Position numbers and translations under genes: made by a program. Below are positions 1 through 10,772 of a stretch of DNA of 64,000 nucleotides, piece after piece (positions within the stretch are counted from its first letter, which is position 1; every line of letters begins with the position of its first letter). The notes beneath the pieces were generated by a model that ran no database searches, was not told the DNA's origin, and saw nothing but the letters and a program-made list of their open reading frames with translations. This DNA is from Sphingomonas anseongensis (GTDB lineage Bacteria > Pseudomonadota > Alphaproteobacteria > Sphingomonadales > Sphingomonadaceae): NCBI RefSeq assembly GCF_023516495.1, contig NZ_JAMGBC010000001.1, positions 1,512,501-1,576,500 on the forward strand, given 5' to 3'.

Positions 1-66
1 CCCTTGGTGGTTAATATCGCCTGGATGGTCATTCTTCGACTCCGGCTTTGCCCGGGCAAGCCTTGA
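1..66 (+). CDS. possible 3' end of an upstream membrane protein (partial)
   Basis: Frame 1 is open from the window edge to a TGA at 64-66. It reads as a short hydrophobic stretch (VVNIAWMVIL) followed by a basic tail. This would fit the C-terminus of a membrane protein that begins outside the window. Only 21 codons are visible, so chance is a real alternative and no family can be named. Confidence 0.3.
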   Translation, partial: PLVVNIAWMVILRLRLCPGKP

Positions 67-98
67 TAGTCTCACGGGCGGCCGCCAAAGGGAAGCTC

Positions 99-377
99 AT
101 GCCCAGTCCGGATCCACTGCCCAGCGCCCGCGGGTCGCTGATCGAGCAATTCCTGCAAATGCTGAAGTGGCTGGGGCTGTTCTCGGCCGCCATTGCCGCC
201 GTCGCGGTCGCGTTCGTCGCTTATAGCGAGGGCACGGAGAACTGGAACGTGCTGGTCGCCACCGCGATCGGCGTCGGTTTCACGGTGCTTCTGGGCACCG
301 GATTGATGATGCTCACCTTCCTGAGCTCCCGAAGCGGGCACGACGATGAGGTGAGCCATCGCAAGGAGGATGAATGA
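99..377 (+). CDS. small membrane protein of unknown function
   Basis: This 92-residue protein has two hydrophobic segments (about residues 23-42 and 52-74) separated by a short polar loop, and a charged C-terminal tail ending HRKEDE. I do not recognise a family. I chose the ATG at 99 over the upstream TTG at 48 because a purine-rich GGGAAG sits just upstream. The stop overlaps the start of the following thioesterase gene by four bases (ATGA), so the two are probably translationally coupled. It could be a small partner of that gene, but nothing in the sequence proves it. Confidence 0.6.
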   Translation: MPSPDPLPSARGSLIEQFLQMLKWLGLFSAAIAAVAVAFVAYSEGTENWNVLVATAIGVGFTVLLGTGLMMLTFLSSRSGHDDEVSHRKEDE

Positions 378-754
378 GCGAAACGAGCCGCGAGCCGGTC
401 CTTCGGGTGGTCCCAGGCCCCACCGACATCAACGCCAACGGCCATATCTTCGGCGGGTGGGTGCTCAGCCAGATGGACATCGCCGGCGGCATCGCTGCGT
501 CGCAGCGTTCGAACGGCCCGGTGGCCACCGTGGCGATCGAGGGCATGAAGTTCATCACCCCGATCCACATCCGCGACCTGATCTCGGTCTATGCCAACGT
601 CGAGCGCGTCGGCCGCACGTCGATGGGCGTGCGGATCGAAGTCATCGCCACGCGTGATCGCGGGAAGACCGACATCAAGGTCACCGAGGGGTTGTTCACC
701 TTCGTCGCACTGGACGACCAGCACAGGCCGCGAAGCGTCGACTCCATCGCCTGA
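374..754 (+). CDS. YciA-like acyl-CoA thioesterase (hotdog fold)
   Basis: The 126-residue protein is the size of a single hotdog domain. It has the family signature near the N-terminus (TDINANGHIFGGWVLSQMD), with the Asn-x-x-Gly-x-x-x-Gly-Gly loop and the Asp of the active helix, then the conserved central strand AIEGMKFITPI. YciA-type enzymes hydrolyse a broad range of acyl-CoAs to free acids and CoA in the cytoplasm, working as oligomers. It overlaps the preceding small membrane protein gene by four bases. A strong hairpin follows it. The family is clear; substrate preference cannot be read from the sequence. Confidence 0.88.
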   Translation: MSETSREPVLRVVPGPTDINANGHIFGGWVLSQMDIAGGIAASQRSNGPVATVAIEGMKFITPIHIRDLISVYANVERVGRTSMGVRIEVIATRDRGKTDIKVTEGLFTFVALDDQHRPRSVDSIA

Positions 755-773
755 AGCCGATCCCCAAATGAAA

Positions 774-799
774 ACGGCCCGCCATTTCTGGCGAGCCGT
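774..799 (-). terminator. intrinsic terminator of the DUF4167 gene
   Basis: An 11-bp stem (ACGGCCCGCCA with TGGCGAGCCGT, one mismatch) closes a 4-base loop. On the minus strand it is followed by a run of four U (AAAA at 771-774 on the plus strand), which makes it a rho-independent terminator for the minus-strand gene ending at 824. On the plus strand it lacks a U-tract but could still slow transcription leaving the thioesterase gene. Confidence 0.75.
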
Positions 800-823
800 C
801 GTCAATCCTAATGCTGGTGCAGC

Positions 824-1453
824 TCAGGCAGCCGGAGCGATATCCGCTTCGTCGCCGTCGTTGCGTACCTTGCGAACCCGGCGGCGCGGCTTGGCCGGAG
901 CTTCGCCTTCGTCGTCGGAATCACGGCCGATAGCCGGCGGCAGGACCTCGAGAGCGATCCGCTCGTCGTCAATCTCGGGCTCCGCTTCCGCAAGCTGCGA
1001 GCCGTTGCGTTGCGGACGCTCACGACCGTTCCCGCGGGGGCCACGATCATTGCGTTCGCCGCGATCGCTCCGGCTGCTGCGCTCGGGACGCTCGTTGCGT
1101 TCCGCTCGCTCGCCTCGGTCGTTCGACTGCTGCTGCTGCTCGTCGTCGGACGCCTCGGCCATCTGCTCGTCGCCCTCATCCTCGTCAGAGGAATCGTCGC
1201 GCTGGGGGCGCTGTTCGTCGAAGCGCGGGCGATTCTCGCCCAGCACACGGAAATAATGATCGGCGAACTGCAGGTAATATTCGGCCTGCACGCGATCGCC
1301 GGCGAGCTGGGCGTCGCGCGCCATGTTCTTGTATTTCTCAAGCAGTTGCGCCGCGTTTCCGCGCTGGCGATTATCCTGCCGATTGCCCCCGAGATTCGGG
1401 TTTCTCTGGCCCCCGCGGCCGCGGCGGCGGCCACCCTGTCGATTGTTGATCAA
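824..1453 (-). CDS. DUF4167 protein with a long Arg/Gly/Glu-rich disordered tail
   Basis: The 209-residue protein starts with a basic RGG-like segment (GGRRRGRGGQR). A compact helical region follows (about residues 34-72, LLEKYKNMARDAQLAGDRVQAEYYLQ... in outline), which is the DUF4167 core. The rest is low-complexity and rich in Arg, Asp, Glu, Asn and Gln, including a QQQQ run. The start is a TTG preceded at good spacing by AAGGAAG; no ATG fits. In many Alphaproteobacteria DUF4167 lies next to prfA-prmC, as here. Function is unknown. RNA or ribosome association is an inference from the RGG-rich ends and the neighbours. Confidence 0.8.
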   Translation of the reverse strand: MINNRQGGRRRGRGGQRNPNLGGNRQDNRQRGNAAQLLEKYKNMARDAQLAGDRVQAEYYLQFADHYFRVLGENRPRFDEQRPQRDDSSDEDEGDEQMAEASDDEQQQQSNDRGERAERNERPERSSRSDRGERNDRGPRGNGRERPQRNGSQLAEAEPEIDDERIALEVLPPAIGRDSDDEGEAPAKPRRRVRKVRNDGDEADIAPAA

Positions 1454-1674
1454 ATGCCGACTTCCTTAAACTGAAGAAGCTTGCCCCGTTCTCTTCGTTG
1501 CTCGCGGTCCGCGCATAACGCCGGTCCGCTTTGTCGTTCCGGTCTGCGCCTTAGCGCTTCGTGAACGGCCGAGTGCGTCGGGGGTAGGACTGGTGCGCTC
1601 AGCTCTCTTTGAAGCGGACCTGATCCTGAGAACCAGATGTAGTGACGATTGATGCCGATTCCAAGTGAATTCGT

Positions 1675-2498
1675 CTAGACCCAGCTGAGCAGGATGGCGC
1701 GATCGCGACCGGCTAGGTCGTGTGCAATGGTTGCTTTGAGCCCGGCGCGGGCAAGCAGTTTCTTGGCTGCCTTGCCCTGCGAAGCGCCGATCTCGACCGC
1801 GGCGAGACCTCCAGGCGCGAGAAGGCGGGGTATTTCAGGCGCAAGCCGTCGGATGGAGTCGAGTCCTTCCGGCCCCGCAAACAGGGCTTCTTCCGGCTCG
1901 TGCTCGGAAACGCCTGGGCCCAGCTCTTCACTCTCCGCTACATAGGGCGGGTTGCACAAGACCAGGTCGAAGGCGTCCTTGATGCCCTCGGCCCAGTCGC
2001 CGATCTTGAAGCGCGCGCGTTTCTCGAACCCCAGCCGGCGCGAATTGGCCGTGGCATAAGACAGCGCCCGGCGGGATGAATCCACGCCAAGCCCGGTCGC
2101 CTCCGGCCAAAGGTCGAGCGCAGCCAGAAGCAGCGTGCCGGGGCCGGTGCCGAGGTCGAGGATCCGGCCGGGCCCCTTCGTCCCCTCGAAATGCTCGATC
2201 GCAGAGGAGATCAGGACTTCACTGTCCGGGCGGGGGATGAGCACTCCGGGCCCGACGTGAAGCTCGATGTTCCAGAAGGCGCGGCGTCCGGTGATGTAGG
2301 CGATCGGCTCGCCCTTGAGCCGCCGTTTGACCATCGTCCAGAAGCGCTTTGGCGGCTCGCGGTCGGGGGGATTGAGGAGCAGGCGGTCGCGGTCGATGTG
2401 CAGCGCTTCGGCCATCAGTAGCTCCGCATCCAGCCGTGCCGTGTCGCTCGTCTCAGAAAGCTGGCGCGTGGCATCGGCCAGCGCTCGGGCGACGGGCT

Positions 2499-2502
<4 letters not shown>
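1675..2502 (-). CDS. prmC: PrmC, release factor glutamine N5-methyltransferase
   Basis: PrmC methylates the Gln of the GGQ motif in release factors, which raises termination efficiency. The 275-residue protein has the N-terminal helical substrate-binding domain, then a Rossmann methyltransferase domain with the SAM loop ([11 protein letters not shown], about residues 118-128) and the catalytic motif NPPYV near residue 184. The GTG start overlaps the TGA of prfA by four bases, so PrmC is coupled to its own substrate. It is the last gene of hisS-prfA-prmC. Length and motifs are normal for the family. Confidence 0.96.
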
Positions 2503-3580
<1,078 letters not shown>

Positions 3581-3584
<4 letters not shown>

Positions 3585-4816
3585 CTTGCTATCGCGTCCG
3601 CCAACAGGTCGAGGGACACCGAACGCTGCTCGCCCGTCGCGAGGTCCTTCAGCTGTGCCTCGCCGCGATCGATCTCGTCGTCGCCGATGATCAACGCGAA
3701 CGCAGCGCCGGACGCATTCGCCCGGCTCATCCGTTTCTTCATATTGCCGCGATAGGCAATGTCCGTCGCAACGCCTTCCCGCCGAAGTCCCGCGACGATT
3801 CCCTGCGCCGCCAGCTCTGCGCGTTCGCCGAGCGGCACCACGACTACCGAAGGCGCCTCCCGCTCGGGCGCACCAATGAGCATCGACAAGCGCTCGATGC
3901 CCGCTGCCCAACCGACGGCCGGTGTGTGCGGCCCGCCGAGCGCTTCGATCAGTCCGTCGTAGCGGCCGCCGGCAATCACGGCGCCTTGCGATCCGAGCTG
4001 GTCGGTGACGAACTCGAACGCCGTATGCCGGTAATAATCGAGGCCGCGAACGAGCCTCGGCGCGCGCTCCCATTTGACTCCCGTGGCATCGAGCCCGGCA
4101 GTAACCTTCGCGAAGAAATCGGAGGCCTCGACAGTCAGGAATTCGTCGATCGCCGGCGCGCTGTCGACGACCGGCCAGTCCTGGTGCGCCTTGCTGTCGA
4201 GGATCCGAAGCGGGTTGCGGTCGAGCCGGGTTCTGCTGTCTTCGCTCAGCGTTTTCGAATGGCCTCTGAAATGCTCGAACAGCGCCGCTCGCCAGGCTTC
4301 GCGGGTCTCCGCGTCGCCGAGCGTGTTGAGCTTCAGGATGACGCCGCCGATTCCGAGCTCCTTCAGAAGCTGGTCGGCAAGCGTCAGGATCTCGACGTCC
4401 GCCTGCGGCTCCCCGGCGCCGATGATCTCGGCGTCGAGCTGGTGGAACTGCCGGAACCGGCCTTTCTGGGGCCGCTCGTAGCGAAACGCCGGACCGTGGG
4501 TCGCGACCTTGAGCGGCGCATATTGCTGCCAGCCTTCCGACAGATAAGCGCGGGCAATTCCCGCGGTGAATTCAGGGCGTAGTGTGACGGGGTCCCCGCT
4601 GCGGTCCTCGAAGCTGTACATTTCCTTGGACACGACGTCGGTCGTCTCGCCCATGGTCCGGGCGAACACCGCCGTGTCCTCCAGGACCGGCACCTCGACG
4701 CGCTTGAATCCATACAGCCGCCGAACGCGGTCGAAGGCGGCGACCACCGCAGCCATCCTGTCGGCGTCTTCGCCGAGCAGGCTTTGCATTCCCCGGATCG
4801 GTTGCGGCGTCGTCAT
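3581..4816 (-). CDS. hisS: histidyl-tRNA synthetase
   Basis: HisS charges tRNA-His. The 411-residue protein has the class II core: motif 2 ([16 protein letters not shown]), the histidine-specific loop [15 protein letters not shown] and motif 3 (GWAAGIERL), then the C-terminal anticodon-binding domain (VVVVPLG... to the end). I placed the start at the ATG at 4816. The frame remains open to 5305, but that stretch lies antisense to the M61 peptidase gene and encodes nothing HisS-like. The stop overlaps the prfA start by four bases. It is the first gene of the hisS-prfA-prmC operon and divergent from the peptidase. Confidence 0.96.
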
Positions 4817-4936
4817 GCGGCGCGCATGGCAAAAACATTCGACAAAGGAAAGGAATGCGTCTGCCTGCGGCGGCCGTCCGGTGGACAAGCCGCGTCCCCT
4901 TCCGCCATCAGGGCCGAAATCCAAGGGGAGAAAAAG

Positions 4937-6865
4937 ATGCGCCTGATAGCGCTTGCGTTCCTGCTCGCTTCGACTGCCGCGATTGCCCAACCATTGCCCG
5001 GCCAAACGAGCCTTCCGGTGGCACCGACGTCGAAGGAAGCGCCTGTCCCAGCCGCCCGCGACGTCCCCTACCCAGGGACCATCCAGCTGACCGTCGATGC
5101 AAGCGATACGACCCGCGGCATCTTCAAGGTGCACGAGCGCATCCCCGTTACCGGCGCGGGCGACCTCGTCCTCCTCTATCCCGAATGGGTTCCGGGCGGG
5201 CACAGCCCCCGCAACGAAATCCGCAAGGTGACGGGCATCACCTTCACCGCGAACGGACAGCCGCTCGAGTGGGTGCGCGACAATCTCGACGTCTACGCAT
5301 TCCACGTGAAGGTGCCCGAAGGCGTCCAGGCGGTCGATGCGAATTTCCAGTTCGTCACCGCTACCGCGGGCAATCAGGGGCGCATCGTCGCCACCCCGGA
5401 CATGGCCAGCATCCAGTGGCTTTCGACCTCACTCTATCCGGCCGGCTATTACACCCGACAGATCCCGGTGCAGCCGACGGTCATCGTTCCCAATGGATGG
5501 ACGGTGGCGACCGCCCTTCGCCCCAGCGGTCCGGGCGCAGGAAGCCGGATCACGTTCGAGCCGGTGAATTACGAGGTGCTGGTCGACTCGCCGATGATCG
5601 CCGGCGCGCATTTCCGCCGAATCCCGCTAAGCGACAAGGTCAACATCGAGGTCATCGCCGACACCGAGGCCGAGCTCGCCGCGAGCCCCGAGGTCATCGC
5701 GATCCACAAGAAGCTCGTCGAGCAGGCGGTGAAGCTGTTCGGGGCGGAGCACTACGACCACTACGACTTCCTCTTCACGATTTCCGACAATCTCGGCGGG
5801 AACGGGCTGGAGCATCACCGCAGTTCGGAAGACGGCGTGAAGCGCGGCTATTTCACCGACTGGAAGAACGCCGGCCGCGACCGCAACCTGCTTCCGCACG
5901 AATATACGCACAGCTGGAACGGCAAGTACCGTCGCGCGGCCGACCTGTGGACCCCCGATTTCCGGACACCGATGCAGGACAGCATGCTGTGGGTCTACGA
6001 AGGCCAGACCCAGTTCTGGGGCTATGTGCTCGGCGCGCGGTCGGGGATGCTGTCGAAGGAGGACACGCTCCAGGCGATCGCCTCGACCGCCGCAACCTAC
6101 GGCTATGCGACTCCCGGCCGGCAGTGGCGGCCGCTGGTCGACACGACCAACGACCCGATTATCGCCTCTCGCCAGCCGGCCGCGTGGCGCAGCTGGCAGC
6201 GTAGCGAGGATTATTACAGCGAAGGCCAGCTGATCTGGATCGACGTCGACCGCATCATCCGCGAGCAGTCGCGCGGCAGGAAATCGATCGACGATTTCGC
6301 GCGCGCCTTCTTTGGAATGAACGACGGCGACTTCGGCGAGCTGACCTATAATTTCGACGACGTCGTCAACACACTGAATGCCATTCAGCCCTACGATTGG
6401 GCTAGCTACCTGAAGAAGCACGTCTACGACGTCCATGCCGCCCCGCCGCTCGATGGCATCACCAAGGGTGGCTACGACCTCATCTTCACCGAGGAGCCGA
6501 CGGACTGGTTCAAGCTCGCGGAGAAGAAAGGGAAGAGCACCGACCTCACTTATTCCGGCGGCCTCGTCGTCGACAGCGACGGTAAGCTGTCCACGGTGAT
6601 CTGGGACAGCGCTGCATTCAACGCAGGCCTGACTGTCGGAACGGAGATCCTGGCGGTCAACGGCCGCGAGTATAGCGGCGGCGCACTCAAGGACGCGATC
6701 ACGGCCGCGAAAGGAACGCAGCAGCCCATCAACCTACTGGTGAAGAGCGGCGACCTGTTTCGCACCGTCAGTCTCAATTGGCACGAGGGCCTGAAATACC
6801 CGCGGCTGGTGAAGAACGGCAAAGGCCCGGGAACGCTCGACGCTTTGCTGGCGCCGAGGCGCTGA
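4937..6865 (+). CDS. secreted M61-family metallopeptidase with C-terminal PDZ domain
   Basis: The 642-residue protein has a signal peptide ([17 protein letters not shown]) and should act in the periplasm or outside. The N-terminal beta domain is followed by a thermolysin-like domain with the zinc motif [10 protein letters not shown], and the downstream Glu lies in YEGQTQFWG. The C-terminus (about residues 540-620) has a PDZ-like fold with the ligand loop SGGLVV. M61 enzymes are glycyl aminopeptidases. The ATG at 4937 follows a clear AGGGGAG ribosome-binding site; the open frame upstream overlaps hisS and was left out. It ends one base before the convergent receptor gene. Confidence 0.92.
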   Translation: MRLIALAFLLASTAAIAQPLPGQTSLPVAPTSKEAPVPAARDVPYPGTIQLTVDASDTTRGIFKVHERIPVTGAGDLVLLYPEWVPGGHSPRNEIRKVTGITFTANGQPLEWVRDNLDVYAFHVKVPEGVQAVDANFQFVTATAGNQGRIVATPDMASIQWLSTSLYPAGYYTRQIPVQPTVIVPNGWTVATALRPSGPGAGSRITFEPVNYEVLVDSPMIAGAHFRRIPLSDKVNIEVIADTEAELAASPEVIAIHKKLVEQAVKLFGAEHYDHYDFLFTISDNLGGNGLEHHRSSEDGVKRGYFTDWKNAGRDRNLLPHEYTHSWNGKYRRAADLWTPDFRTPMQDSMLWVYEGQTQFWGYVLGARSGMLSKEDTLQAIASTAATYGYATPGRQWRPLVDTTNDPIIASRQPAAWRSWQRSEDYYSEGQLIWIDVDRIIREQSRGRKSIDDFARAFFGMNDGDFGELTYNFDDVVNTLNAIQPYDWASYLKKHVYDVHAAPPLDGITKGGYDLIFTEEPTDWFKLAEKKGKSTDLTYSGGLVVDSDGKLSTVIWDSAAFNAGLTVGTEILAVNGREYSGGALKDAITAAKGTQQPINLLVKSGDLFRTVSLNWHEGLKYPRLVKNGKGPGTLDALLAPRR

Positions 6866-6866
6866 G

Positions 6867-9383
6867 CTAGTCCTCTCCGCCGCGGCGGCCGGCGCCATTC
6901 CCGCGGAAGAAGCTCGCCGGCGGAAGGAACAGCTTTCGGAAGGTGACGCTGATCGTCCGCCCGCGCGGGTCCAGCAGGTCCTGCTGGAAATTGAATGGGA
7001 CGCCGCCTGAGGAATCGCGCACCTTCGGCTTAGAATCGAAGATGTTCGTCACCTCGAAGCGGACTGAACTTCCCCGCAGCCACGGGTGTTTCGCTACAAG
7101 ATCGAAGCGCTGACCCAGGTTGGCGGACAGTCTCAGGTCGAACGTCGCCAGCGGCGAAAAGCGCAGGTCCTCGCCGTTGGAATTGTCGACCTCCGTCCCG
7201 CTTCGCCAGTTGGCGGAGACGAACGCGCCCAGCCCATTGTTGAAATAGCCTGCGCGGGCTTCGACCTCGTGCCGCGGCCGCCCGCCGCTCTGCCCGAATG
7301 CGTCGCCGTGGAGGAAATCGAGCTTGGGAACGCCCGGAGCGATCACCGCCTGGTCCACAAGCGTGATCGTGTCCGTCAGCGAGAAAGTCAGGCGGCCTCC
7401 GTTGCGGCCGCCGCCGCCGAAACGGCCGAATCCGCCGCCGCCGCGGCCCGCTCCCTCGCGCGGAGGAGCTCCGGCTTCGCCTGATCCCTGGGGCGGCCCG
7501 CCCACGGGCGACGGGCCGCCTTCGGGAGCCTGGGCACCACGGCGAGCGCGGAACGCCGCGATCGCCGCCTGCGACGGTGCCGCAGACTTCAGAGGCTTGG
7601 AAAAGTCGAAGCCAATTCGAAGCGTATCCCGCCTCGAGCTGTCGTAATTGACCGGTCGAAGGTCGACGCTGACGAGCTGCCCCTCATCGTCGCGAACGAA
7701 CCGATCGGGGAATGCAGCCTCGATCGCTTCGGTCACCCCGGGGAAGTTGGAGATCGGCTTGTCGATCGTCGTGTGCACGTAATCGGCGCGAAGCTTCAGC
7801 TCCGTGTTCGGGAACGGCTGCCAGTTCGCTCCGAGCTTGAACACGTTTCGGCTGTCGGCCTGGAGATCGGGGTTGCCGCCCGTGATCGCATTGACGAGCA
7901 CGGTTTCGCCGGTGGTGAAATCGAAGATCCGGGTGTCGGGAGTTTCCAGTATCGGATCGCCCAGCTGCTGAACCGAGGGCGCGCCTTCTTCACGTGTCCA
8001 GCTTCCGATCAGGTTGAGCCGCCGAACCGGCGACCAGTTGGCTCCGCCGCCAATGGTGGTCAGAGTCCCGAAGTCCGACAGCTGCTCGAACTTCGCATTG
8101 GCGTTGAGAGTGAGGGTGCCGAGCGCACCGAAATCGGAATTGCGCCGCGACACCGGCAGGTCGAAGTTGACCGACCCGTTGGCGCTGGTCCGTCCGAGCG
8201 AGTTGGACGTTTCCACGCCTTCGTGCCGGCGCTCGCTATCCTGGTGGATGGTTGCCGCCCCGACATGCAGCGTGGTGCTCGCATCCCCGGCGGGGAGCCG
8301 GAAAAGCGTGCCGTTCGCAACCGCATCGACATCGCCCGAAAGGCTGTTGGTGATCCCGCGGTCGCGCAAATCCGTCGAATCGACGTCCGTTTTCGTCACG
8401 TTGTGGGCGGCGTCGCCGTTGCCCGTGACCGACCAGTCCCACTTGCCGGCGTTCCCGCCGACGACGAAGCCCACATGCGCGGTGTCGCTGCTGGTGTTTC
8501 GAGCCAGCGGCTCCAGCAGCGCGGTGTCGAGGCCGACGAGCGACTTGCCGTCAGTGTGCTCGAGCTCGGCATTGCCGGTCACCGCGAGCGTGCCGATCTG
8601 GCGGTTGTCGGTGATGCTTGCGCGAAGGTCGCGCCTGGAGCCGATCAGGGAGCGCGCCGTTCGCGGGTCGGGCGAACCGGCCGCGGGCGGCTGCTCAAGC
8701 AGGATGTCCCGCTCCGACTCCGTCAGCATGCCGCTGTCTTCGGCGTGGAAGTTGACGGTGGTCCGGCCCTTTTCGCCGATCATCAGCCTGGTCACGTCGG
8801 CTGTGCCGCCGACAAAGCCTCCCTCCGTGGGCACCGTTCCGCGAAGAAGCGTTGAGGTCGACCGGAAGCGCGGCCGAAGAACGAAGTTCACGACCCTTTG
8901 GTCAGCCGAATAGCCGTATTTGAGCGCGACTTCCTCGGGCAGGATTTCCACCCTGCTGATCGCTTCGGGCGGGATATCGCGAAGCTCACGGAAGCTCGAG
9001 ATCCTCTGGCCGTTGAGAAGCATAACTGGACGTTCGCCGCCGCGGCCGCGTGCGCTTCCGACCTGGGGAGCGATTGCATCGAGCAGCTGGTTGATGTCCG
9101 TCGCGCCGGTCGCCTGGATGTCGCGGCTGTTAAGCGTGTTCTCGGGCGGGATGTCGCCGATCACCGATCCGCGGGGCTTGGTGCCGGTGACGACGATGGC
9201 CTGCGAATCTTCCTCCGCCAGGTCATCGGGAACAGTGTCGACCGGGCCCGTATCCGGTTGGTCCGGCTGCTGTTGTTGTTGCTGGGTCTGGGAATCGATC
9301 GGCTGGGCCGGGTCTTGCGCTGACGCTGCGCCCGCAACGAGCAGGAATGCCGAGCCGGCGAGGAGGATGGATCTGGATCTCAT
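6867..9383 (-). CDS. TonB-dependent receptor-like outer membrane protein with Gly-rich insertion
   Basis: The 838-residue protein has a signal peptide (about residues 1-23) and a Gln-rich linker. A plug domain beginning AIVVTGTKPRGSV includes MLLNGQRISSF and EILPEEVALKYGYSADQRVV, and a beta-rich remainder follows. Two features are odd. A Pro/Gly-rich insertion covers about residues 605-665 and ends in many Gly and Arg. The C-terminus runs on past a barrel-like strand (ISVTFRKLF) into a Gly/Arg/Asp-rich tail instead of ending in an aromatic residue. I preferred the ATG at 9383 because it gives a clean signal peptide; 9434 is possible. The substrate is unknown. It lies downstream of the DUF445 gene. 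Confidence 0.8.
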   Translation of the reverse strand: MRSRSILLAGSAFLLVAGAASAQDPAQPIDSQTQQQQQQPDQPDTGPVDTVPDDLAEEDSQAIVVTGTKPRGSVIGDIPPENTLNSRDIQATGATDINQLLDAIAPQVGSARGRGGERPVMLLNGQRISSFRELRDIPPEAISRVEILPEEVALKYGYSADQRVVNFVLRPRFRSTSTLLRGTVPTEGGFVGGTADVTRLMIGEKGRTTVNFHAEDSGMLTESERDILLEQPPAAGSPDPRTARSLIGSRRDLRASITDNRQIGTLAVTGNAELEHTDGKSLVGLDTALLEPLARNTSSDTAHVGFVVGGNAGKWDWSVTGNGDAAHNVTKTDVDSTDLRDRGITNSLSGDVDAVANGTLFRLPAGDASTTLHVGAATIHQDSERRHEGVETSNSLGRTSANGSVNFDLPVSRRNSDFGALGTLTLNANAKFEQLSDFGTLTTIGGGANWSPVRRLNLIGSWTREEGAPSVQQLGDPILETPDTRIFDFTTGETVLVNAITGGNPDLQADSRNVFKLGANWQPFPNTELKLRADYVHTTIDKPISNFPGVTEAIEAAFPDRFVRDDEGQLVSVDLRPVNYDSSRRDTLRIGFDFSKPLKSAAPSQAAIAAFRARRGAQAPEGGPSPVGGPPQGSGEAGAPPREGAGRGGGGFGRFGGGGRNGGRLTFSLTDTITLVDQAVIAPGVPKLDFLHGDAFGQSGGRPRHEVEARAGYFNNGLGAFVSANWRSGTEVDNSNGEDLRFSPLATFDLRLSANLGQRFDLVAKHPWLRGSSVRFEVTNIFDSKPKVRDSSGGVPFNFQQDLLDPRGRTISVTFRKLFLPPASFFRGNGAGRRGGED

Positions 9384-9470
9384 GGCCGGCGATTGGCGCT
9401 CGAAGGGTGAATCGCGGCTGACCGTTCCGTTCATTTCGACCGGGGCCGTCCTGGCGCCGACGAACGGCTG

Positions 9471-10730
9471 TTAGAGCGAGTCGAGCGCGTGGATGACGAT
9501 GCCGACGAGCCCGCCCACCAGGGTGCCGTTGATCCGGATATACTGGAGGTCGCGGCCGACCGCCGCTTCGAGCCGCGCAGTGACCGTCCGCGCATCCCAG
9601 CTTCGGATAGTTTCCGACACGAGCTTGACGATCGAGCTTCCGTAGCTTTGCGCGGTGCCCGCAGCTGCCCGGCGGACAAACTGGTTGATGGCGGCGCGGA
9701 TTCTCGGGTCTTGTTCGAGCGACGCGCCCATCGAGCGGAGCACTTCGCCCAACCGCCCCGCGAGCGCTGCGTCGGGATTGCGGGCAGCGCGAATGATCGC
9801 CTCTCGGCCTTTCTGCCACAGGGTATCGATCCACAAAGCGACAGAGCGGTTGGCGAGGAGTTGCTCCTTCATCTCCTCGACCTTGGCGCGCGTGTCCGGA
9901 TTCATCTGAAGGTCGTTCGCGAGCTGGGCGAGCGCTTCCTCGACCTTCATCCGCACCGGGTGCGCCGGGTCGGTGGACATTTCGGCGGTCAGCTTGCGAA
10001 GCCCGTCGAGGATCGCGTCGGCGAGCTTGGCGTCCAGCCCGGCGAGCTTGAGCGCCCAGTTGGCTTTCTTGTGAACCATGGCGCGGATCAGCTCTTCGTT
10101 GGCCTCGAGCGCGCGCGCCATCCAGCGGATTGCCGCTTCAAGCATAGGCACGTGGCGGTCTTCGTTGATCGCTGAGGCCAGAGCATGGCCGAGCAGCGGC
10201 GCGACCTCCATCTTCTCGATGCGGCCGGCGATCGCTCCCTTCACAATCCCGCCCAGCCGCTCGTCGTCGAGCCCCTCGAAGATGTCGGCGATAAGCCGCG
10301 ACGCGCCCTGACGGATCCGCGTCCCCTCCGCAGCGGGCGTTCGAAGGAATCGTCCTGCTGCTCCGGCGACGTCGATGTTCCGCATCCGGCGCGCCACCAC
10401 CGAGGGGACCAGGAAATTCTCGTTGATGAAGGCTGCCAGCGCTTCGCCGATGCGATCCTTGTTTCGCGGTATGATCGCAGTGTGCGGAATCGGCAGGCCG
10501 AGCGGATGCCGGAACAGCGCTGTCACCGCAAACCAGTCGGCAAGGCCGCCGACCATTGCCGCTTCCGAAAACGCCTTCACGTAGCCGAGCCACGGATAGG
10601 CAGGCTCAAGCATGCGCGTCGCGACGAACGTGGCTGCCATCAGCACGAGCAGGCCGGTTGCAGCGATCTTCATGCCGGTCGCGCCGGGCTGGGCGGGGTT
10701 GAAGCGCGCGAGTGCGGCGGGGGTCATCAT
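9471..10730 (-). CDS. DUF445 (YjiN-type) membrane-anchored protein
   Basis: The 419-residue protein begins with a membrane helix (IAATGLLVLMAATFVATRML) and a second hydrophobic region carrying the family hallmark GGLADWFAVTALFRHPLGLPIPHTAIIP. A long alpha-helical, probably coiled domain follows, and a hydrophobic C-terminus (GTLVGGLVGIVIHALDSL) closes it. This is the DUF445 layout: two terminal membrane anchors around a helical body. No biochemical role is established. It starts 42 bp after the RND pump gene on the same strand and precedes the receptor, so the adaptor, pump, DUF445 and receptor genes may form one transcription unit. That last point is inference from spacing. Confidence 0.9.
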   Translation of the reverse strand: MMTPAALARFNPAQPGATGMKIAATGLLVLMAATFVATRMLEPAYPWLGYVKAFSEAAMVGGLADWFAVTALFRHPLGLPIPHTAIIPRNKDRIGEALAAFINENFLVPSVVARRMRNIDVAGAAGRFLRTPAAEGTRIRQGASRLIADIFEGLDDERLGGIVKGAIAGRIEKMEVAPLLGHALASAINEDRHVPMLEAAIRWMARALEANEELIRAMVHKKANWALKLAGLDAKLADAILDGLRKLTAEMSTDPAHPVRMKVEEALAQLANDLQMNPDTRAKVEEMKEQLLANRSVALWIDTLWQKGREAIIRAARNPDAALAGRLGEVLRSMGASLEQDPRIRAAINQFVRRAAAGTAQSYGSSIVKLVSETIRSWDARTVTARLEAAVGRDLQYIRINGTLVGGLVGIVIHALDSL

Positions 10731-10772
10731 CGTGCCTTAACGGCCGAAGCCCGCGAAATCACTCCGCCGAGG

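Noticed and set aside
1454-1674. tRNA or small RNA between prmC and DUF4167
   Set aside because: No T-loop (GTTCGAATC-like) or cloverleaf pairing is visible, and no strong terminator follows.
4817-5305. N-terminal extension of hisS
   Set aside because: The extra 163 codons lie antisense to the M61 peptidase gene and do not resemble HisS; the ATG at 4816 gives a normal N-terminus.
9250-9310. Poly-Gln codon run in the receptor gene as a microsatellite
   Set aside because: It is a short interrupted run within a linker that is often Gln/Pro-rich in such receptors; no sign of repeat expansion.
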